From Symsagittifera roscoffensis (taxonomy: Eukaryota; Xenacoelomorpha; Acoela; Convolutidae), in NCBI RefSeq assembly GCF_963678635.1, contig NC_087067.1:51268233-51332232 (forward strand): a stretch of 64,000 bases of DNA, in the 5' to 3' direction. Positions 34,780 through 48,260 of this stretch are shown here, piece after piece; the first letter of the stretch is position 1, and each line of letters opens with the position of its first letter. Both the position numbers and the translations under genes were made by a program. Under the pieces are notes generated by a model. The model was not told where the DNA came from. It saw nothing but the letters and a program-made list of their open reading frames with translations, and searched no databases.

Positions 34780-36440
34780 GTGGATGAAATCACAAGGAAA
34801 GCGTATCATTGGAAGAGTTCGGGTGAGGATTCGATCGAAGGGTTGGGACGCTAGATATCAGAAACTCTTTATTACGGAAGGAGCAGAAAGAAACCTCCTC
34901 GGAAATGACATATTACCGAGCCGGGGAATAGAAGTACTCCAGAAGCAACCCCCACCCAATGGGTCAGAGCTACGGAAAACCGAGAAAGGATCTCCCATCG
35001 GGACAGACGTCAACCAAATAAAATTTGCATCAGGCAGAAAACCAGACCGGGACCAAGATACACCCTTACAAAGTGAGTTTAAAACATACATATCAAGACG
35101 ATTTTCAGAACCTATAAAAAGATCCGGTAGATCAAAGAATTTCATAATTAACACTTACTTCAACAACGAACCAATAAAACCGATACAGGTCAAGGGAAAA
35201 CGCATTCCAATCCATCTTCTCCCTAAGGTGAAATTATTCATCGACCAACTACTAAGAGATGGTCACATCGAAAAATTGTCTAGATGTTCTGAAGATTGTT
35301 TCATCTCCCCTATCGTAATTACAGCCAAAAGGGACGAATCAAATAAATTAGCGTTAAACTCAAAATAATTGAAAAAACAGATATTTCGTAATAGATATCA
35401 AATGCCGAATCTATTTGAAATAATCGATAACGTAGCTGTGACGATTAGCGGTCACAATGAAAACAAAATTTGGTTCTCATCGATCGATCTAAAGTACACA
35501 TATAGCCAAATACCGTAATCAAAAAAGGCAAGCAACCAATGTAAATTCAATATCGTAGGGGGATACGTGACAGGCTCCTACCGTTTTAAAACCGGATTTT
35601 ACGGGTTAGGCGATATGCCCAACGAATTTGAACGCATAATGGGCCGTATGACGGAAAAATTACGAAACACCCATTGTAATCTTGACGACATCCTAATCGC
35701 TACCGTGGGTAGCAAGGACGAACACCGAAAACTAGTGATTAACGTTTTAAAAACACTAGACGATAAAGGATTGGCCATAAAGTGGGAAATGCCCATTTTT
35801 GACTCATAATATAGAATGGCTAGGATTTAAAAATCGATGCAAAAGGGACGACACTACTCATACATAAATCTGACGCTATCAGAAATCTGAAAGAATCAAG
35901 CTGTGTCAAAGATATAAGATCACTAATGGGTTCGATAAACCAATTCAACAAATTTATACCAAATTTAGCGTCTTTATCAGCACCGTTTAAGGATTTTATG
36001 CAGAAGAATAAATTATTCAAGTGGTCCACGGTGCACGCCGAGGCGTTTCAAGAAATCAAGAAAGAAATCTGTAACACTGTAATGAATCACCATTTTGATG
36101 TAAACCTGGACACTAGAGTGAAATGCGACGCATCACATTTAGGACTGGCGCGTCCGTTGAACAAGACTATCGAGGGATTTGGAAAGCTGTAGCGTTCGCT
36201 AGCAGTTTCCTGAACGTAGCTGAACTAAAATATAGCAGCAACGAACTCGAATTGCTGGGTCTTGTCTTGGGCATTAGATCATTTTAAAAACTACTTATTG
36301 GGCGAACAATTCTCCATCTTAACAGATCATAAAGCTCTAATTGGAGCGCTCAAAGACGACAATTACAAAAAAAACGGCCCAATCACGTCTCACCCGTTGG
36401 GCGGACAAATTACTACCATTCGACTTTACTGTGCAATCCT
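34780..36440 (+). pseudogene. Protease-RT-RNase H remnant of Gypsy copy A
   Basis: 34,784-35,368 holds the protease end (ERNLLGNDIL) and RT start (GHIEKLSRCSEDCFISPIVI). RT continues after stops with FSSIDLKYTYSQIP, TGSYRFKTGFYGLGDMPNEF and CNLDDILIAT, where the LDD catalytic pair is kept. RNase H traces follow (KCDASHLGLA; SSNELELLGLVLG; LTDHKALIGAL). At least five stops or frameshifts break it. Confidence 0.88.
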
Positions 36441-37080
36441 TAATTGTAAATCCCGGCATGCTTGAGATCGACAATGCTTCATACATTACATGAAACCCAC
36501 CCAGGCCAGTTCGCGATGAAAAGTCTGGCAACTGAATATATATGGTATCCAAAAATTTACCGCGAGATCCAAGTTCACGGCGAAAATTGCATTGAGTGCG
36601 TTAAAGCAGGTAAAAACTTTAAACCTCTCCCAAATCATAATGACCTCGGAAAACTCCCAACGGTCAAAAAACCAAATCAAGAAATGGAATTAGACTTTGC
36701 CGGTCCGTTAACACTAACATGGGGAACAAAAAAATTCATATTGGTATGTGTGGACAGATGTTCAAAATTCCCATCGGCACAAATAACATCGAGCACATCG
36801 GCTAAATCAATCATAAGATTTCTTAGCAATTATATAGCTCTACATGGGATACCTACAACTATTTGAACGGATCAGGGATCAGGCTTTATCTCTAAAGAAG
36901 TTAGAGAATTTTGTCTTGAACATGATATAAAGGTCATATTTAGCCCGGTGGGTGACCATAGAGCTACGGGATTGGTCGAACGTTTAATTAGAACCATTAA
37001 AGAAAGGCAATTAGTCATGGCACAAGAACACCCAAAACCGTCGCTAGAAACCGCACTACCTTTAAAAAATTAATAACACA
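36440..37080 (+). pseudogene. Integrase remnant of Gypsy copy A
   Basis: Zinc-binding part (LHETHPGQFAMK... CIECVKAG), then the catalytic core with MELDFAGPL, the second Asp in a TDQGSGF context after a stop at about 36,864, and DHRATGLVERLIRTI, which retains the third acidic residue (Glu, 36,978-36,980). The frame dies at about 37,070. Confidence 0.85.
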
Positions 37081-39313
37081 AGGCAAATTAAAATTTCAAG
37101 AATAAGTGCAAAAAACAACAAAAAAATATATAGTTTAGAATACATTTTTTTTTCAATATTTTTTGCGACTCTTAGTGCTGAGGAAGCGCTAAAAAATCTC
37201 CAAAAACTAAATTCCTCATAGATTCATAAAGATTGTTTCGCGTTACTCGCCCAAATGCTCGCTACTCCAAAATAAACTAACAAGCAAAACATCAAAACGA
37301 CTCTTTCCGACAGAAATGTTCGAAATTTTTTAATTGGCGATCGACTCACGGTTGAATTGGCTTCATTAATATATATTACTCGATCCATTCTGTTGACTTT
37401 TGTTGATACTTCATCTAACGTGGGAAAAAAGTTGCTGGTTGATCAATTAGCATATAATTGTCCGACGATCGTTTCAAAAAAAACAATCAGAAAAACTTTT
37501 TAAACTTTTTGTCAAATTGTTTCAAAGTTACCTATCGTTTATTGATTTAAAACAAAAATCTCAAACTAAGCGTGAGTTTAGGTAGATATAGCTTAAATTT
37601 TTGAATATTACGATTTGGAGCCACCAATTTAGTACAAAATCGCGCTGAACATAAGTCTGAGCTCGCTGATTTTTCGACTGAAATGCGGAAATATTTAGAC
37701 CGTTGTTTCTCAGTGAAGGAATTTTTTTTCAGTTTTATTTGGAATCCGAAGTATGATCAATAGGATCTAATTTGAAATCGCTTTTTCTGTACCCCAAAAG
37801 AGCTTTTCTAAGGTACTCAAAATTGGGCGCAAAAAACCACCCTGGTTGGAACAAAAAGGCTACTATACTGTATCGTCCAAAAGGGCGGAGCTAGATTTTT
37901 CTCGAAGGGGATGAATCTTGAAATAAATTCGGAAATATTTTTTCAGACAGACCAATTAATTTTTTTGAGCTTTCTCATAAAATTAGAAAGCATCTCTTTT
38001 GGCAAATTTTTCTGCACCGCAAAAAAATTCATATTGGTATGTGTGGACAGATGTTCAAAATTCCCATCGGCACAAATAACATCGAGCACATCGGCTAAAT
38101 CAATCATAAGATTTCTTAGCAATTATATAGCTCTACATGGGATACCTAAAACTATTTGAACGGATCAGGGATCAGGCTTTATCTCTAAAGAAGTTAGAGA
38201 ATTTTGTCTTGAACATGATATAAAGGTCATATTTAGCCCGGTGGGTGACCATAGAGCTACGGGATTGGTCGAACGTTTAATTAGAACCATTAAAGAAAGG
38301 CAAATAGTCATGGCACAAGAACACCCAAAACCGTCGCTAGAAACCGCACTACCTTTAAAAAATTAATAACACAAGGCAAATTAAAATTTCAAGAATAAGT
38401 GCAAAAAACAACAAAAAAATATATAGTTTAGAATACATTTTTTTTTCAATATTTTTTGCGACTCTTAGTGCTGAGGAAGCGCTAAAAAATCTCCAAAAAC
38501 TAAATTCCTCATAGATTCATAAAGATTGTTTCGCGTTACTCGCCCAAATGCTCGCTACTCCAAAATAAACTAACAAGCAAAACATCAAAACGACTCTTTC
38601 CGACAGAAATGTTCGAAATTTTTTAATTGGCGATCGACTCACGGTTGAAATGGCTTCATTAATATATATTACTCGATCCATTCTGTTGACTTTTGTTGAT
38701 ACTTCATCTAACGTGGGAAAAAAGTTGCTGGTTGATCAATTAGCATATAATTGTCCGACGATCGTTTCAAAAAAAACAATCAGAAAAACTTTTTAAACTT
38801 TTTGTCAAATTGTTTCAAAGTTACCTATCGTTTATTGATTTAAAACAAAAATCTCAAACTAAGCGTGAGTTTAGGTAGATATAGCTTAAATTTTTGAATA
38901 TTACGATTTGGAGCCACCAATTTAGTACAAAATCGCGCTGAACATAAGTCTGAGCTCGCTGATTTTTCGACTGAAATGCGGAAATATTTAGACCGTTGTT
39001 TCTCAGTGAAGGAATTTTTTTTCAGTTTTATTTGGAATCCGAAGTATGATCAATAGGATCTAATTTGAAATCGCTTTTTCTGTACCCCAAAAGAGCTTTT
39101 CTAAGGTACTCAAAATTGGGCGCAAAAAACCACCCTGGTTGGAACAAAAAGGCTACTATACTGTATCGTCCAAAAGGGCGGAGCTAGATTTTTCTCGAAG
39201 GGGATGAATCTTGAAATAAATTCGGAAATATTTTTTCAGACAGACCAATTAATTTTTTTGAGCTTTCTCATAAAATTAGAAAGCATCTCTTTTGGCAAAT
39301 TTTTCTGCACCGC
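36728..39313. repeat. 1,293-bp tandem duplication covering the integrase end of copy A and its flank
   Basis: 36,728-38,020 and 38,021-39,313 are nearly identical; only scattered single-base differences were noticed (for example GGCAATTAG/GGCAAATAG and ACCTACAACT/ACCTAAAACT). The junction is at a run of A shared by both sides (GAACAAAAAAATTC and CGCAAAAAAATTC). Either a recent unequal duplication or an assembly artefact, though the differences argue against simple read duplication. Confidence 0.92.
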
Positions 39314-42300
39314 ATATAATTTTTTTCAAAAACAGGCCAAAAAACTAGTTTAAAATCCGCTCTTTTTGAAAGTTTTGGCCCAAAAACCGCATTCATTTGG
39401 ATCGTGCCCTCAAATTGATTTGGACCATCGACAATCGGCGTCGAAAAAGTCTTTAGAAAGACTTTGAGGTTGATCAATCAAAATGAATGCCGTTAATTGA
39501 TACCAAAAAGGGAGCTGTATTTGGCGGAGGCCTTCCGTCCTCAGTAATTTGTCCTTTCTCTTTTGCTAATTTGCAATATAATTTTTGACCATCCCACCCT
39601 AAATGGGCTCTTCAGGCGCTGTCTGTGCCAGTCTATTCTATACTCGATTGAGGGATTCAAATTAAGCAAAAAAAAAATAAGGGACGCTTTAACTGCATAT
39701 CAAAAAAATTTTAAAGTCGCTTTGGCAGACTTCTACTTCAAACAAAAAAAGAAATCATCAACTCTTTCCGCCTTTGGTAACGATTTGCCACCCCTATAGT
39801 GAACTAATTCAACGGTTAAGCATACGTGAATTTTGTACCTAGTACGAATCATACCCTTACTTTCTCAAAAAGGGGAAATAGTTAAAGATATCCCAAAAAA
39901 TTAACTACACATTTTCGGATTTTTAAAAGCAAAAACGCCATCTCAAGTCTCGCAAAAAATCCAGCAAATCGGCCCGAATTAAATCAAACTTGCAACTCGG
40001 CTTATCGGTTAATTGCACGCCGTTCAGATGTACTTACCATTTTATAAGAAAGGTAGTGGCTAGTTTAATGTTGCATAATAAACACAATAGAGAGGGTAGG
40101 GGAAATTACCTAAGAGACTTGAAAATAGATGGGAAAATTAAGAATACACAACGTTGGAATACAACTCAAGTACATATTGCATTTATACGGATAAGAACCA
40201 CCCCGCCAACCTTAATAGATAACTCCTTATAACTCTCCTTTTGAAGAATCTTACCATTGTAGTACCATCCATAGACTAAACCATATACCCTTTCCTATCT
40301 TTGAAAAAGAAAAGATTTTTCTTCGGCCCCGGCGGCCTCCGTTATCCGTTTTTGTAGTTGTAAGCTTTTTAGGACGCTTTGTTCGGTTCTATTTGGCTAA
40401 TGCGAAGCTGGGATTTTAGCAATTTTCAGCTAAATTTGATTTCATCTCTCTCATTTTTTTCAGTCTCTTCTTAATCTTACACACACCTCTGTCATATCAA
40501 GGAAATTTTCCTCTCCCGTTCCTTAATATCAGTTGCTGCTTTGTCCCACTCTTTTCATCTGGGTCGCTTCTATTTATATCACATCACATACAAGCATGAA
40601 AACTAATGAACAATTTTTAAAATTGGTCTTTTTCTTGTTTTATGATGGCTTTCAGATGAAATCATCAAAACAGCTGACATGTGACAATGGAAACCTGAAT
40701 AAAAAAAAATTAAACGCATGGAAACGATCAAAAACTAAGCCCTAACCAAGAGAAAAAAAACAGGGTAAATCATGCTTGATGCTTATATTTTAGATATGCA
40801 AACCGTCTTTTTTCAAATTTGATAATGGGTAAAAACGCATCTGAAATATAGCTCAACATCTAATCGTTTTTTTGAATTTTGTCACTTTTAAAATTAAAGT
40901 CTTAGTTTGTCCTAGTGCAAACATCCGATATGAGAAATTATTATACACATCCGATAACTAACGATCACGTAAAGTCGGATGTTTAAACATGTAATTATGC
41001 GACAAGCATGGATTTTTGTCTGAATAAATGTCGGATTCTAGCTCTAGCAAAGCTGTTTTTTAATTGTTTGCAACAATTCTCTATTTTTCGGATCCTTGAA
41101 CTATCGGACGTTTGCAGATTACCCGTTTTAGCTATTCTAGTAATGATCATTATATTTGATCATTTTATGATTCATAGAAAATTATGAAATTTTCGAAAAC
41201 AAAATCCGCAAAAGCCCTATTTTGCTTGAAATTGATCTCAAACCCTACTTAAAAGGTACCCATTTGAAATTTGAACAAAAAATAAACCAGAAACATTTCT
41301 TAATATTTCTCAAATTGATTTCCCTTGAGAAAAAATGGACACAAACGAAGTTGATAAAATCCTTAATTGAAAATTTATGTTTCTTACTGTTTGAATCGCA
41401 AACTTGGATCCCGAAAAGCGCCACCATTTTTGCCTAATTTTTAGTTTTTACACTGGATTAAGTTTTGTAAACATTTTATATAAAAAATTAACCATTTTAC
41501 TCAACCAAACAAAGCTTAATCAATTAACACCGTCTGAATAAAAATGTTGAGTGTAGTAAAAACAGGTTATCCTGGCCATCAGGCAGCAAAATAAAAGCCT
41601 AACATAAAAAATTATCTGATATTTTTTCCATAGGCCCATTCTGCTGTAACTAATTCAGAAAATGATTTTATTCAGATAACTTTTTTCTGCGTAATTTTTG
41701 AAACTACTAAACTTTTTTAAAGCCAAATTATGGAAAAAGCATCAATTAAGTCCTAAGACCAATTATTTAAGCGCAGAGAAAATGTTTCTCACAAAAATTG
41801 GAAAAGTTATACGGTTAAAAAAAGCTTTTCATTGGGATATTTTGATATGATGAGGTAAATTGACAGTTGAAATAAATTTTTTTCTTGAAACAGCTAAACA
41901 TTTAAATTGAAATGAAGCATTCATTAAAAATCTTTGTTGGAGAATATTGACAAGCTTTTGAACAATCAATTGTCAACGTCAATGAAATGGAAAAATTTAA
42001 ATAACTGTTTGACAGTGACAAGTTGAAATTCTATAGTCAGTTTTATGAATGTTAGCGAAGCAGAACGAGAAGAAAATTTTTTTAGGGTAGCAGACGGATT
42101 ATAATAATCTAATGGCTTTCACGGATGATATTAAAAAAGAATTGATCAGTTTATAAAGCAGTGAAAAAAAATTGGGATTTTTTTCTTTAAATCATGACGG
42201 CTATGTTTTTTTCCAGTCGTTTTTTATTGCATTTCAAAGTGCTGATGATGAAAATCAAGTAAATTTATTGAGGTCAAAACTATATTTTCAAAGAGCTGAC

Positions 42301-43105
42301 CTGAAAAAATTTGAAAAACTACAAATTATTGGCAAATGGGTTCATAGAAAAGATCATATTGAAACAATTCCAACTCGATTGATTTTTCGCATCATCGTTA
42401 GAAACAGTTTGAATTTTTTGCTATTTTGCAATTTTGATGAGTTTAGTGAACACTTGTGCTACTCTTAAATTTTATAAATAATTTCCAACTTCATTAAAAT
42501 TTAGAAATGTGCAATTTTTTTTTACAATTTTACATTTTTGATGAATATAGTGAAAACTTCATGCTGATGAATGTTATTCTAGACATTAAAATTTTTAAAG
42601 AAATCTAACTTCATTAAAAAATCAAAAAACTTTGAAAAGCTTGAAAATTATTTTTTGCTCTGTTCTTTTTTTGCAGAATCAATTGTGGATAGAACGCTTA
42701 GTGTCTTTTTTGCACGGCAACTGACTAAGTTTTAGTCTCTTTGCCAAAAAAAACAACAATTTTTTGGACGATTAACGATTGATATAATCCGTCCCGGCCG
42801 GAACCTAACTTTTTTAATCAGAATTTTTCCACGTTTTTCTACTACCATATTCTTTCGAAATTGATTTAAAAACGTTCGACGATGAGCAAATCAGCCTTCA
42901 CCAGTGCATCCTGTTGTTGCAAAAATAAAACTAATGTGGCATCTTGAAAGTTTTTCCTTTACTTTTTTTCCGCTCAAAATCAGAAACCACAAACTATTGC
43001 CGAAAAAGTTTTAAAAAAATATCATTGTGAATTCATGCTAACTCAATCGCTTTTTCTAATTCTCATTTCAAACAATTCGAACTTTTTTCATTTCTGATAG
43101 GATGA
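39314..43105. other. AT-rich region without a recognisable gene
   Basis: Several short open frames occur (for example 39,563-39,799 and 42,172-42,468) but none shows a recognisable domain or a codon pattern different from its surroundings. A piece near 39,310-39,360 (CAGGCCAAAAAAC) resembles repeat sequence at 26,300. Confidence 0.55.
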
Positions 43106-43305
43106 NNNNNNNNNNNNNNNNNNNNNNNNNNNNNNNNNNNNNNNNNNNNNNNNNNNNNNNNNNNNNNNNNNNNNNNNNNNNNNNNNNNNNNNNNNNNNNN
43201 NNNNNNNNNNNNNNNNNNNNNNNNNNNNNNNNNNNNNNNNNNNNNNNNNNNNNNNNNNNNNNNNNNNNNNNNNNNNNNNNNNNNNNNNNNNNNNNNNNNN
43301 NNNNN
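43106..43305. other. Assembly gap (200 N)
   Basis: Exactly 200 Ns, the size often used for gaps of unknown length. The BEL/Pao element begins just after, so its 5' LTR may be hidden here. Confidence 1.
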
Positions 43306-43439
43306 AATCGAATCAAATAGTTTGCCTCATTACCGTTTTCTCCGACCAAATTCACACCTCAGACTCACATAAACACGCAGCAGTTTCAACTGCACTCGTT
43401 TCACTTTCAACGACTACACAGACACATTGACAACCGATA

Positions 43440-44300
43440 ATCAAAGTTGACAAGTACGACGGTGTTCCAATGAAATGGAAGTTCCTGTTCACTGTCAACC
43501 ACGCAGAAAAGTTAACACACTTGCAAACATTGACAACAGGACGCGCTCATCAAGATATCGCCGGATACTTAAGTAACAACGCTATGTATACAAATTGGAA
43601 GACCCGCCATAATTGTCAAGAACTATATCAACAAATTACAACAACTCCGCATGGCTTCAACGTAATTTAAGCAATCGTTTATAGACTTTTCATCTTTCAT
43701 TTGCAATCTTGTGGACATTTTTGAGAGACATGGATTCACCAACGACCTGAACTCCACCATTCACATGCAATTTGAAGTCAATAAACTTAACCACTCTGAG
43801 CGACTACCATGGACCCAACACATCATCAACAACAGCATACAGCAGCCCAGCCTCATCAATTTTAATCACTGGCTCAGTTAATTCGACTTAGCTTGTGAGT
43901 ATCTACCCCAGCATAACTTCACCTCCCCATCTAAACAACCTTATCATCTAGTCAACAAAGAAACAGTGAACGTCAAAGCAACAACCATCGCGGCAACCAG
44001 CCCCAAACACGCAACGAAAGATTTTCCGAAAGCACAAAAAGGACAGGAAAAAAGACGAACTCCTTGCGCTTTTTGTGATCTGAATCATCACCCCTCACAG
44101 TGTCTTAAGTACAAAGATTTGATAATTGACGATAAGCGAAAGCTTATACACGGAAAAAAACTGTTGTCTAAAGTGTCTTGGACTGCACTTGGTAAGGGAT
44201 TGCATTTTAAGCGAAAATGCGTCACTTGCAACAGACAACATTATAACAGCATTCAACAACAACAAAACCGAACAGCGCTCGCAATTTCCTCTCAGCAGCA
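43440..44300 (+). pseudogene. BEL/Pao Gag remnant with zinc-finger motifs
   Basis: 43,446-43,667 reads KYDGVPMKWKFLFTVNH and LTHLQTLTTGRAHQDIAGYL, the typical BEL Gag pattern (a short stretch chosen for the W, then K-L-L-L-G-A-I-G). After frame breaks, 43,966-44,300 has CAFCDLNHHPSQC (44,064-44,103) and CVTCNRQHYNSI, the Cys/His knuckles found before the Pao protease. Confidence 0.75.
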
Positions 44301-44414
44301 ACTAGTATCAGACAGACCACACAAATTAGTCAACCGACAGCAGAAACGTTTCGCAAACTCATTACTGCTCCATGTACCTGTTACAACTCGCAAAAACACA
44401 AATTTACTAACACA

Positions 44415-44963
44415 TATACCTTTCTTGACAATGGAAGCAATGACAGTTATTTGCTACAGTCGATATCCAACTCTCTTCAATTAGACGAAAGCCTCGAAAC
44501 AGAAGAATTCTTCATCGATGGATTTCATAATTCGAAGCAAATCACAGCACGATCTGTTGAATTGATCATTCACCCGTTTGGAAACCTCAGCGAGAAGTTT
44601 CCAGTGAAACAAGCGTTCGTGCTTGACATGCTGAATCTAGATGATGTTCAACTCGACAACCTCAACAGCATCTGCAGCAGTTACAATCATTTAAAGGACA
44701 TCAACTTTACAGATTTCGACAACAACCGATTTCGACAAAGATTTCGACAACAAGTTTCAATTCTCATTGGAACCAACAACATTGATCTTTTTACATCTCA
44801 AGCAATAATAAAAGGACCAGAAATTGCGCCACGTGCAATTTGCTTACCTTTTGGTTGGACAATTGGTGGTCCAACCGCCGACATACTCGGGAATTCAGTT
44901 TTGCAAGCCTACTCTTCTCACATCAGCGACATCAACGAAGACGCACACTTTCCGAACTATTAG
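44415..44963 (+). pseudogene. BEL/Pao aspartic protease remnant
   Basis: The frame contains FLDNGSNDSYLL, the active-site loop with Asp-Asn-Gly where Asp-Ser-Gly is usual (44,427-44,435), then VSILIGTNNIDLFTSQ and GPEIAPRAICLPFGWTIGG, the conserved end of the Pao protease domain (LIGxDN, GP-A, LGWxxxG). It stops at 44,961-44,963. Confidence 0.8.
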
Positions 44964-45312
44964 CGTCTACCTGGAGAATGGAAATTTACGGAACCTCTCC
45001 GGAAGTAACTTTCTCCAAAGATGAAAAACACCCTTGAGACTTTCGGCAGACCATCAAATACACGGAAGGAAGGTATCATGTTGAACTTCTCTGGAAACCG
45101 AACGCCTTCATTCCCAACAACTACTTTGCAGCCGCTCAACAATTCAAGAAAATGAAAACCCGCCACCTCAACGACTCCAACAAGCTTGCAGCGAAACAGG
45201 ACACAATCACAAACAACTTGACCAGGAACTACTTTCGCAAACTTTCAAGCTAAGAAATTCCCTCAACAGAATAGATACTGCCAGAACATGGAATGACGAA
45301 ACCAAACGCGAG

Positions 45313-46117
45313 ATGAAAATTCAAAGCGTTTGCCTGAATGACAAGTTTTTATCTGGACCGGACCTCCTAAGCAACCTAATTGCTATTATTTGCCGTTTTC
45401 GAGAACGGAAACGTCCCATCAAAAAAGACATTGAAGCGTGTACATGCAAGTTTCCGTCAGACCCGCAGACCAAAATTTCTGAGATTCATCTGCGGAACAA
45501 ATCAGCCAGATTTATACGAGTATACTTGTTTCGTTTTTGGCGCTAAATGCAGCCGCTCAAAACAGAAGAATTCTTCATCTGCGATTTATGCGATTTTCGC
45601 AGACCGAAAGTCAATTTATGCGATTTTCGCTCTCCAAACTTGTGGTGACGACAACAAAAACTATTCCCCTCATATCAAAGAATTTATCGACAGCAAATTC
45701 GACATGGACGATTTTTACGAGTCAACCAACAACACCGTCGAAGAATCATTACAACTATCTACTGATCAGCGAAAGGTACTCGCCACAGATAATTTCAACC
45801 TGACTAAATGGATCACTACGAACCCAGAGATTTTAAGTGCAATAACTCTGCAACATCGCGCCATATCCCAAAACGAATTGAATGACCCCAACACGACGAA
45901 ACGTATATTGCGAGTCAAACGGAAAATTTCCTCTGATTCACTACTTTTTCAGCCGAAGAAAATTCCAGATCTGAGAAGGAAGAAACCAACTCAGCGCAAC
46001 CTGTTAAATACTTTATCCTCCATATTCGAACCTATTGGCTTCGCCGTTCCCGTGACATTTCGCCTCCAAAATCTACAGCAACACATATGGAGAAAAAGAC
46101 TAAAATGGGACGATTAA
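45313..46117 (+). pseudogene. BEL/Pao reverse transcriptase remnant
   Basis: 45,340-45,450 reads FLSGPDLLSNLIAIICRFRE and KDIEAC, the start of the Pao RT palm. After a frame change YEYTCFVFGAKCS follows, then an inserted repetitive stretch (AIYAIFADRKSIYAIFA), then FDMDDFYES, whose Asp-Asp pair (45,707-45,712) is the RT catalytic site. Frames 45,313-45,546 and 45,380-46,117 overlap, marking a frameshift. Confidence 0.8.
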
Positions 46118-46119
46118 AC

Positions 46120-47100
46120 TACCAAAGAGGAACTATCCGAGCCTTTGATCTTCTCTAAAAAGCCGACAAACTCCAGCCGCTCCTCGTGCTTCGCCAATTT
46201 TTTGCAGAGCCGACCTCAGAAATTTTCTTGCACATCTTTTTGGATGCCACATACGCAGCTCCTGCTTCAATAGCGTGCCTTGTTTACACAACGGATTCCG
46301 ATACAAGTTACGTTTGCTTTGAGCAAGACCCGAGTAGCCCCGTTGACACAACACACCATCACGAAACTGGAACTCCCGGCAGCTCTGTTTGGTGCCCTAC
46401 TTGCTGGTTTCATTAAGCAACAACAACACTTCTCTCTAAGCCATACTTATTTCTGGACCAATAGCATCACAGTTTTGCAATGGACTCGTGGATCAGACAA
46501 AAGACAATTGCGAATCGTGTAGCAGAGATCCTGGAGCTCAACCAACCTATTCAGTGGAAACACTGCCCTTGTTACCTCATCCCCGTCGATGATGGAATTC
46601 GTGGAATCCCCTTTTCTGAGTTGAATTAACAGCCGTTGGTTCAGTGGACGAGATTTCAATCTTCATTCAGTAGATGCTTGGCCTAAATTGCCCTTTGAAA
46701 CAGCCTCACCTTTAGACACTGTGGAAAGCGACAGACAACATGATTGCGTTTTCAATGATACCGAATAATGTTTGCCCGATTGGCATCAAACTTGCTATGT
46801 GGCAGCTTTCCAAGATCCCATGACTAGCAGCTCCTGCATCAATTACGAACGCTTTTCGAAGTGGAACGGCCTTCTCCGAGCAACAGCTTTTGTTCTTATT
46901 GCAGCCATACTGTTTAGAAACTCAACCAGCAAATCTTCAATCGATCGATCAGTATCTCAAACTCCTCATCAGAAACCTCGTCAGAATAACTTAATTCAGT
47001 TTCCACCCTCAGCAATTTCAGCGCCTTCGACAACTGAAGAAAATCACGACATACGACATCGACTTCGCAATGAAATTTATCATCTAAAATAACAACAGGA
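46120..47100 (+). pseudogene. BEL/Pao RNase H and linker remnant
   Basis: LHIFLDATYAAPASIACLVY near 46,230 matches the Pao RNase H start (FxDAS, A-x-A). Further on, FWTNSITVLQWTRG near 46,450 matches the D-S-x-VLxWI region, here with Asn for the acidic residue. Several frames are used and stops are frequent. Confidence 0.7.
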
Positions 47101-47499
47101 CTCTTTTGCGAACGCGCTAAAAGATCTCCAGAAAAGAATTATCGTTGCTACCTCTCGTCAAATCCGACCCCTCTAGCCCTTTCTCGATGGATCGAACATC
47201 ATGCGAGCAAAGCAAGACTAAAAAAGTCAATACTTGACGATTGTTAAAAGCAACCCGTTATTTTAGATGGAAAACACTCAGCAATTTATCTCCTCATGTT
47301 CACATCTCTAATGAGCCTTCCCCCCGAGCATACACGCAACACACTCCAAGCACGCTATTGGATTCTCTCGAAGAGATCTCAAAATCGTAAAGTGTACAAC
47401 AGTTATTACGACTGCCGATTGCTCGCCTATGGATTCCAACCTGAAATGTCTCCTCCCCCATCGTGTCAACTTCCATTATATACCCCATTCCTTTAACAG

Positions 47500-48260
47500 C
47501 AAACTGGTTTTGACTTTTTTGGACCCTTCGCGTCAAACAATTCAACCACCTATAACAAACGGTATGGACTGATTCTTACCTACTTGACGACTCGCGCAGT
47601 TCATCTGGAAGTGTGCCATGACCTATCATCCGACACATCTCTAACAACCCTCGGACGCTTCTTTGCAAGAAAAGGCACCCATTCAGAAATCAGCTCAGAA
47701 AACTCAACGAAATTTACAGCTGCAGAAAAAGAACTGATGACCACCTTCGACGGCACCTGGATGAACCAATTTTTTGGATACCACCAGATAACTTGAAAAA
47801 TCAAACCTGCCTATGCACCACATTTTGGTGGCGACTCATTCGTAGCGTAAAAAAACTCTCTATACGTCATCATTGGATCTGAAGCCCTCACAGATGATAC
47901 TTTCAACACCTTGTTGTGCGAGATTGAACAATATATGAACGACCGACTCATCACGATTGTATCGTCTTCTCCCTGCGACATCGAAGCCCTGACTGTTAAT
48001 CATTTATTTCTCGGAACAAGGTTTGCCAGCATGCCTCCAAGAATCATTTCTCAGGCATCAACATTGATGAAGCAATGGAAATTTGCGCAGCAGCTATCAA
48101 ACTATATTTGGAAGTGGCTAATGAAAGAGCTCATCCAACTCCGCTTCCCCGACAGAAATGGACCTCCAAAACTCCTATTTCAATTGGACAACCCGTTTGG
48201 ATTTTGGAAGATCAAATTCTTCGTGGATTTTGACCAACTGGTCGCCTAGAACCCTCAATT
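47500..48260 (+). pseudogene. BEL/Pao integrase remnant
   Basis: FDFFGPFASN (first core Asp), then TYLTTRAVHLEVCHDLSSDT, a hallmark of Pao integrases. The second acidic position is SENSTKF, where SDNGTNF is usual. After frame breaks the C-terminal part is readable: MNDRLITIVSSSPCDIEALT, VNHLFLGTR. The third catalytic region is scrambled. It is clearly dead. Confidence 0.8.

Larger units (their letters stand above)
33199..37080 (+). mobile_element. Ty3/Gypsy-type LTR retrotransposon, copy A, decayed
   Basis: Order: probable 5' LTR, primer-binding-like site, gag with zinc knuckles, protease, RT, RNase H, integrase, all on the plus strand. Many frameshifts and stops; no 3' LTR was recognised. 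It is related to copy B at 54.5-60.4 kb: shared motifs include RDGHIEKL/RQGHIEKL, TGFYGL and SPVGDHRATG/SPVNDHRATG. The 3' part is caught up in a 1,293-bp tandem duplication. Confidence 0.88.
43380..48260 (+). mobile_element. BEL/Pao-type LTR retrotransposon, decayed
   Basis: Order on the plus strand: Gag-like part, zinc-finger part, aspartic protease, RT, RNase H, integrase. The order and motifs are those of BEL/Pao rather than Ty3/Gypsy. Many stops and frameshifts, with part of the RT missing. No LTR was recognised; the left one may lie in the N gap. Confidence 0.85.

Noticed and set aside
39563-39799. Short plus-strand frame of 78 codons
   Set aside because: Lys-rich, no recognised domain, and set in repeat-rich non-coding sequence.
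42172-42468. Plus-strand frame of 98 codons
   Set aside because: Phe-rich translation of T-rich sequence without homology that I recognise.
43102-43355. Open frames spanning the N gap
   Set aside because: Made only of unknown bases.
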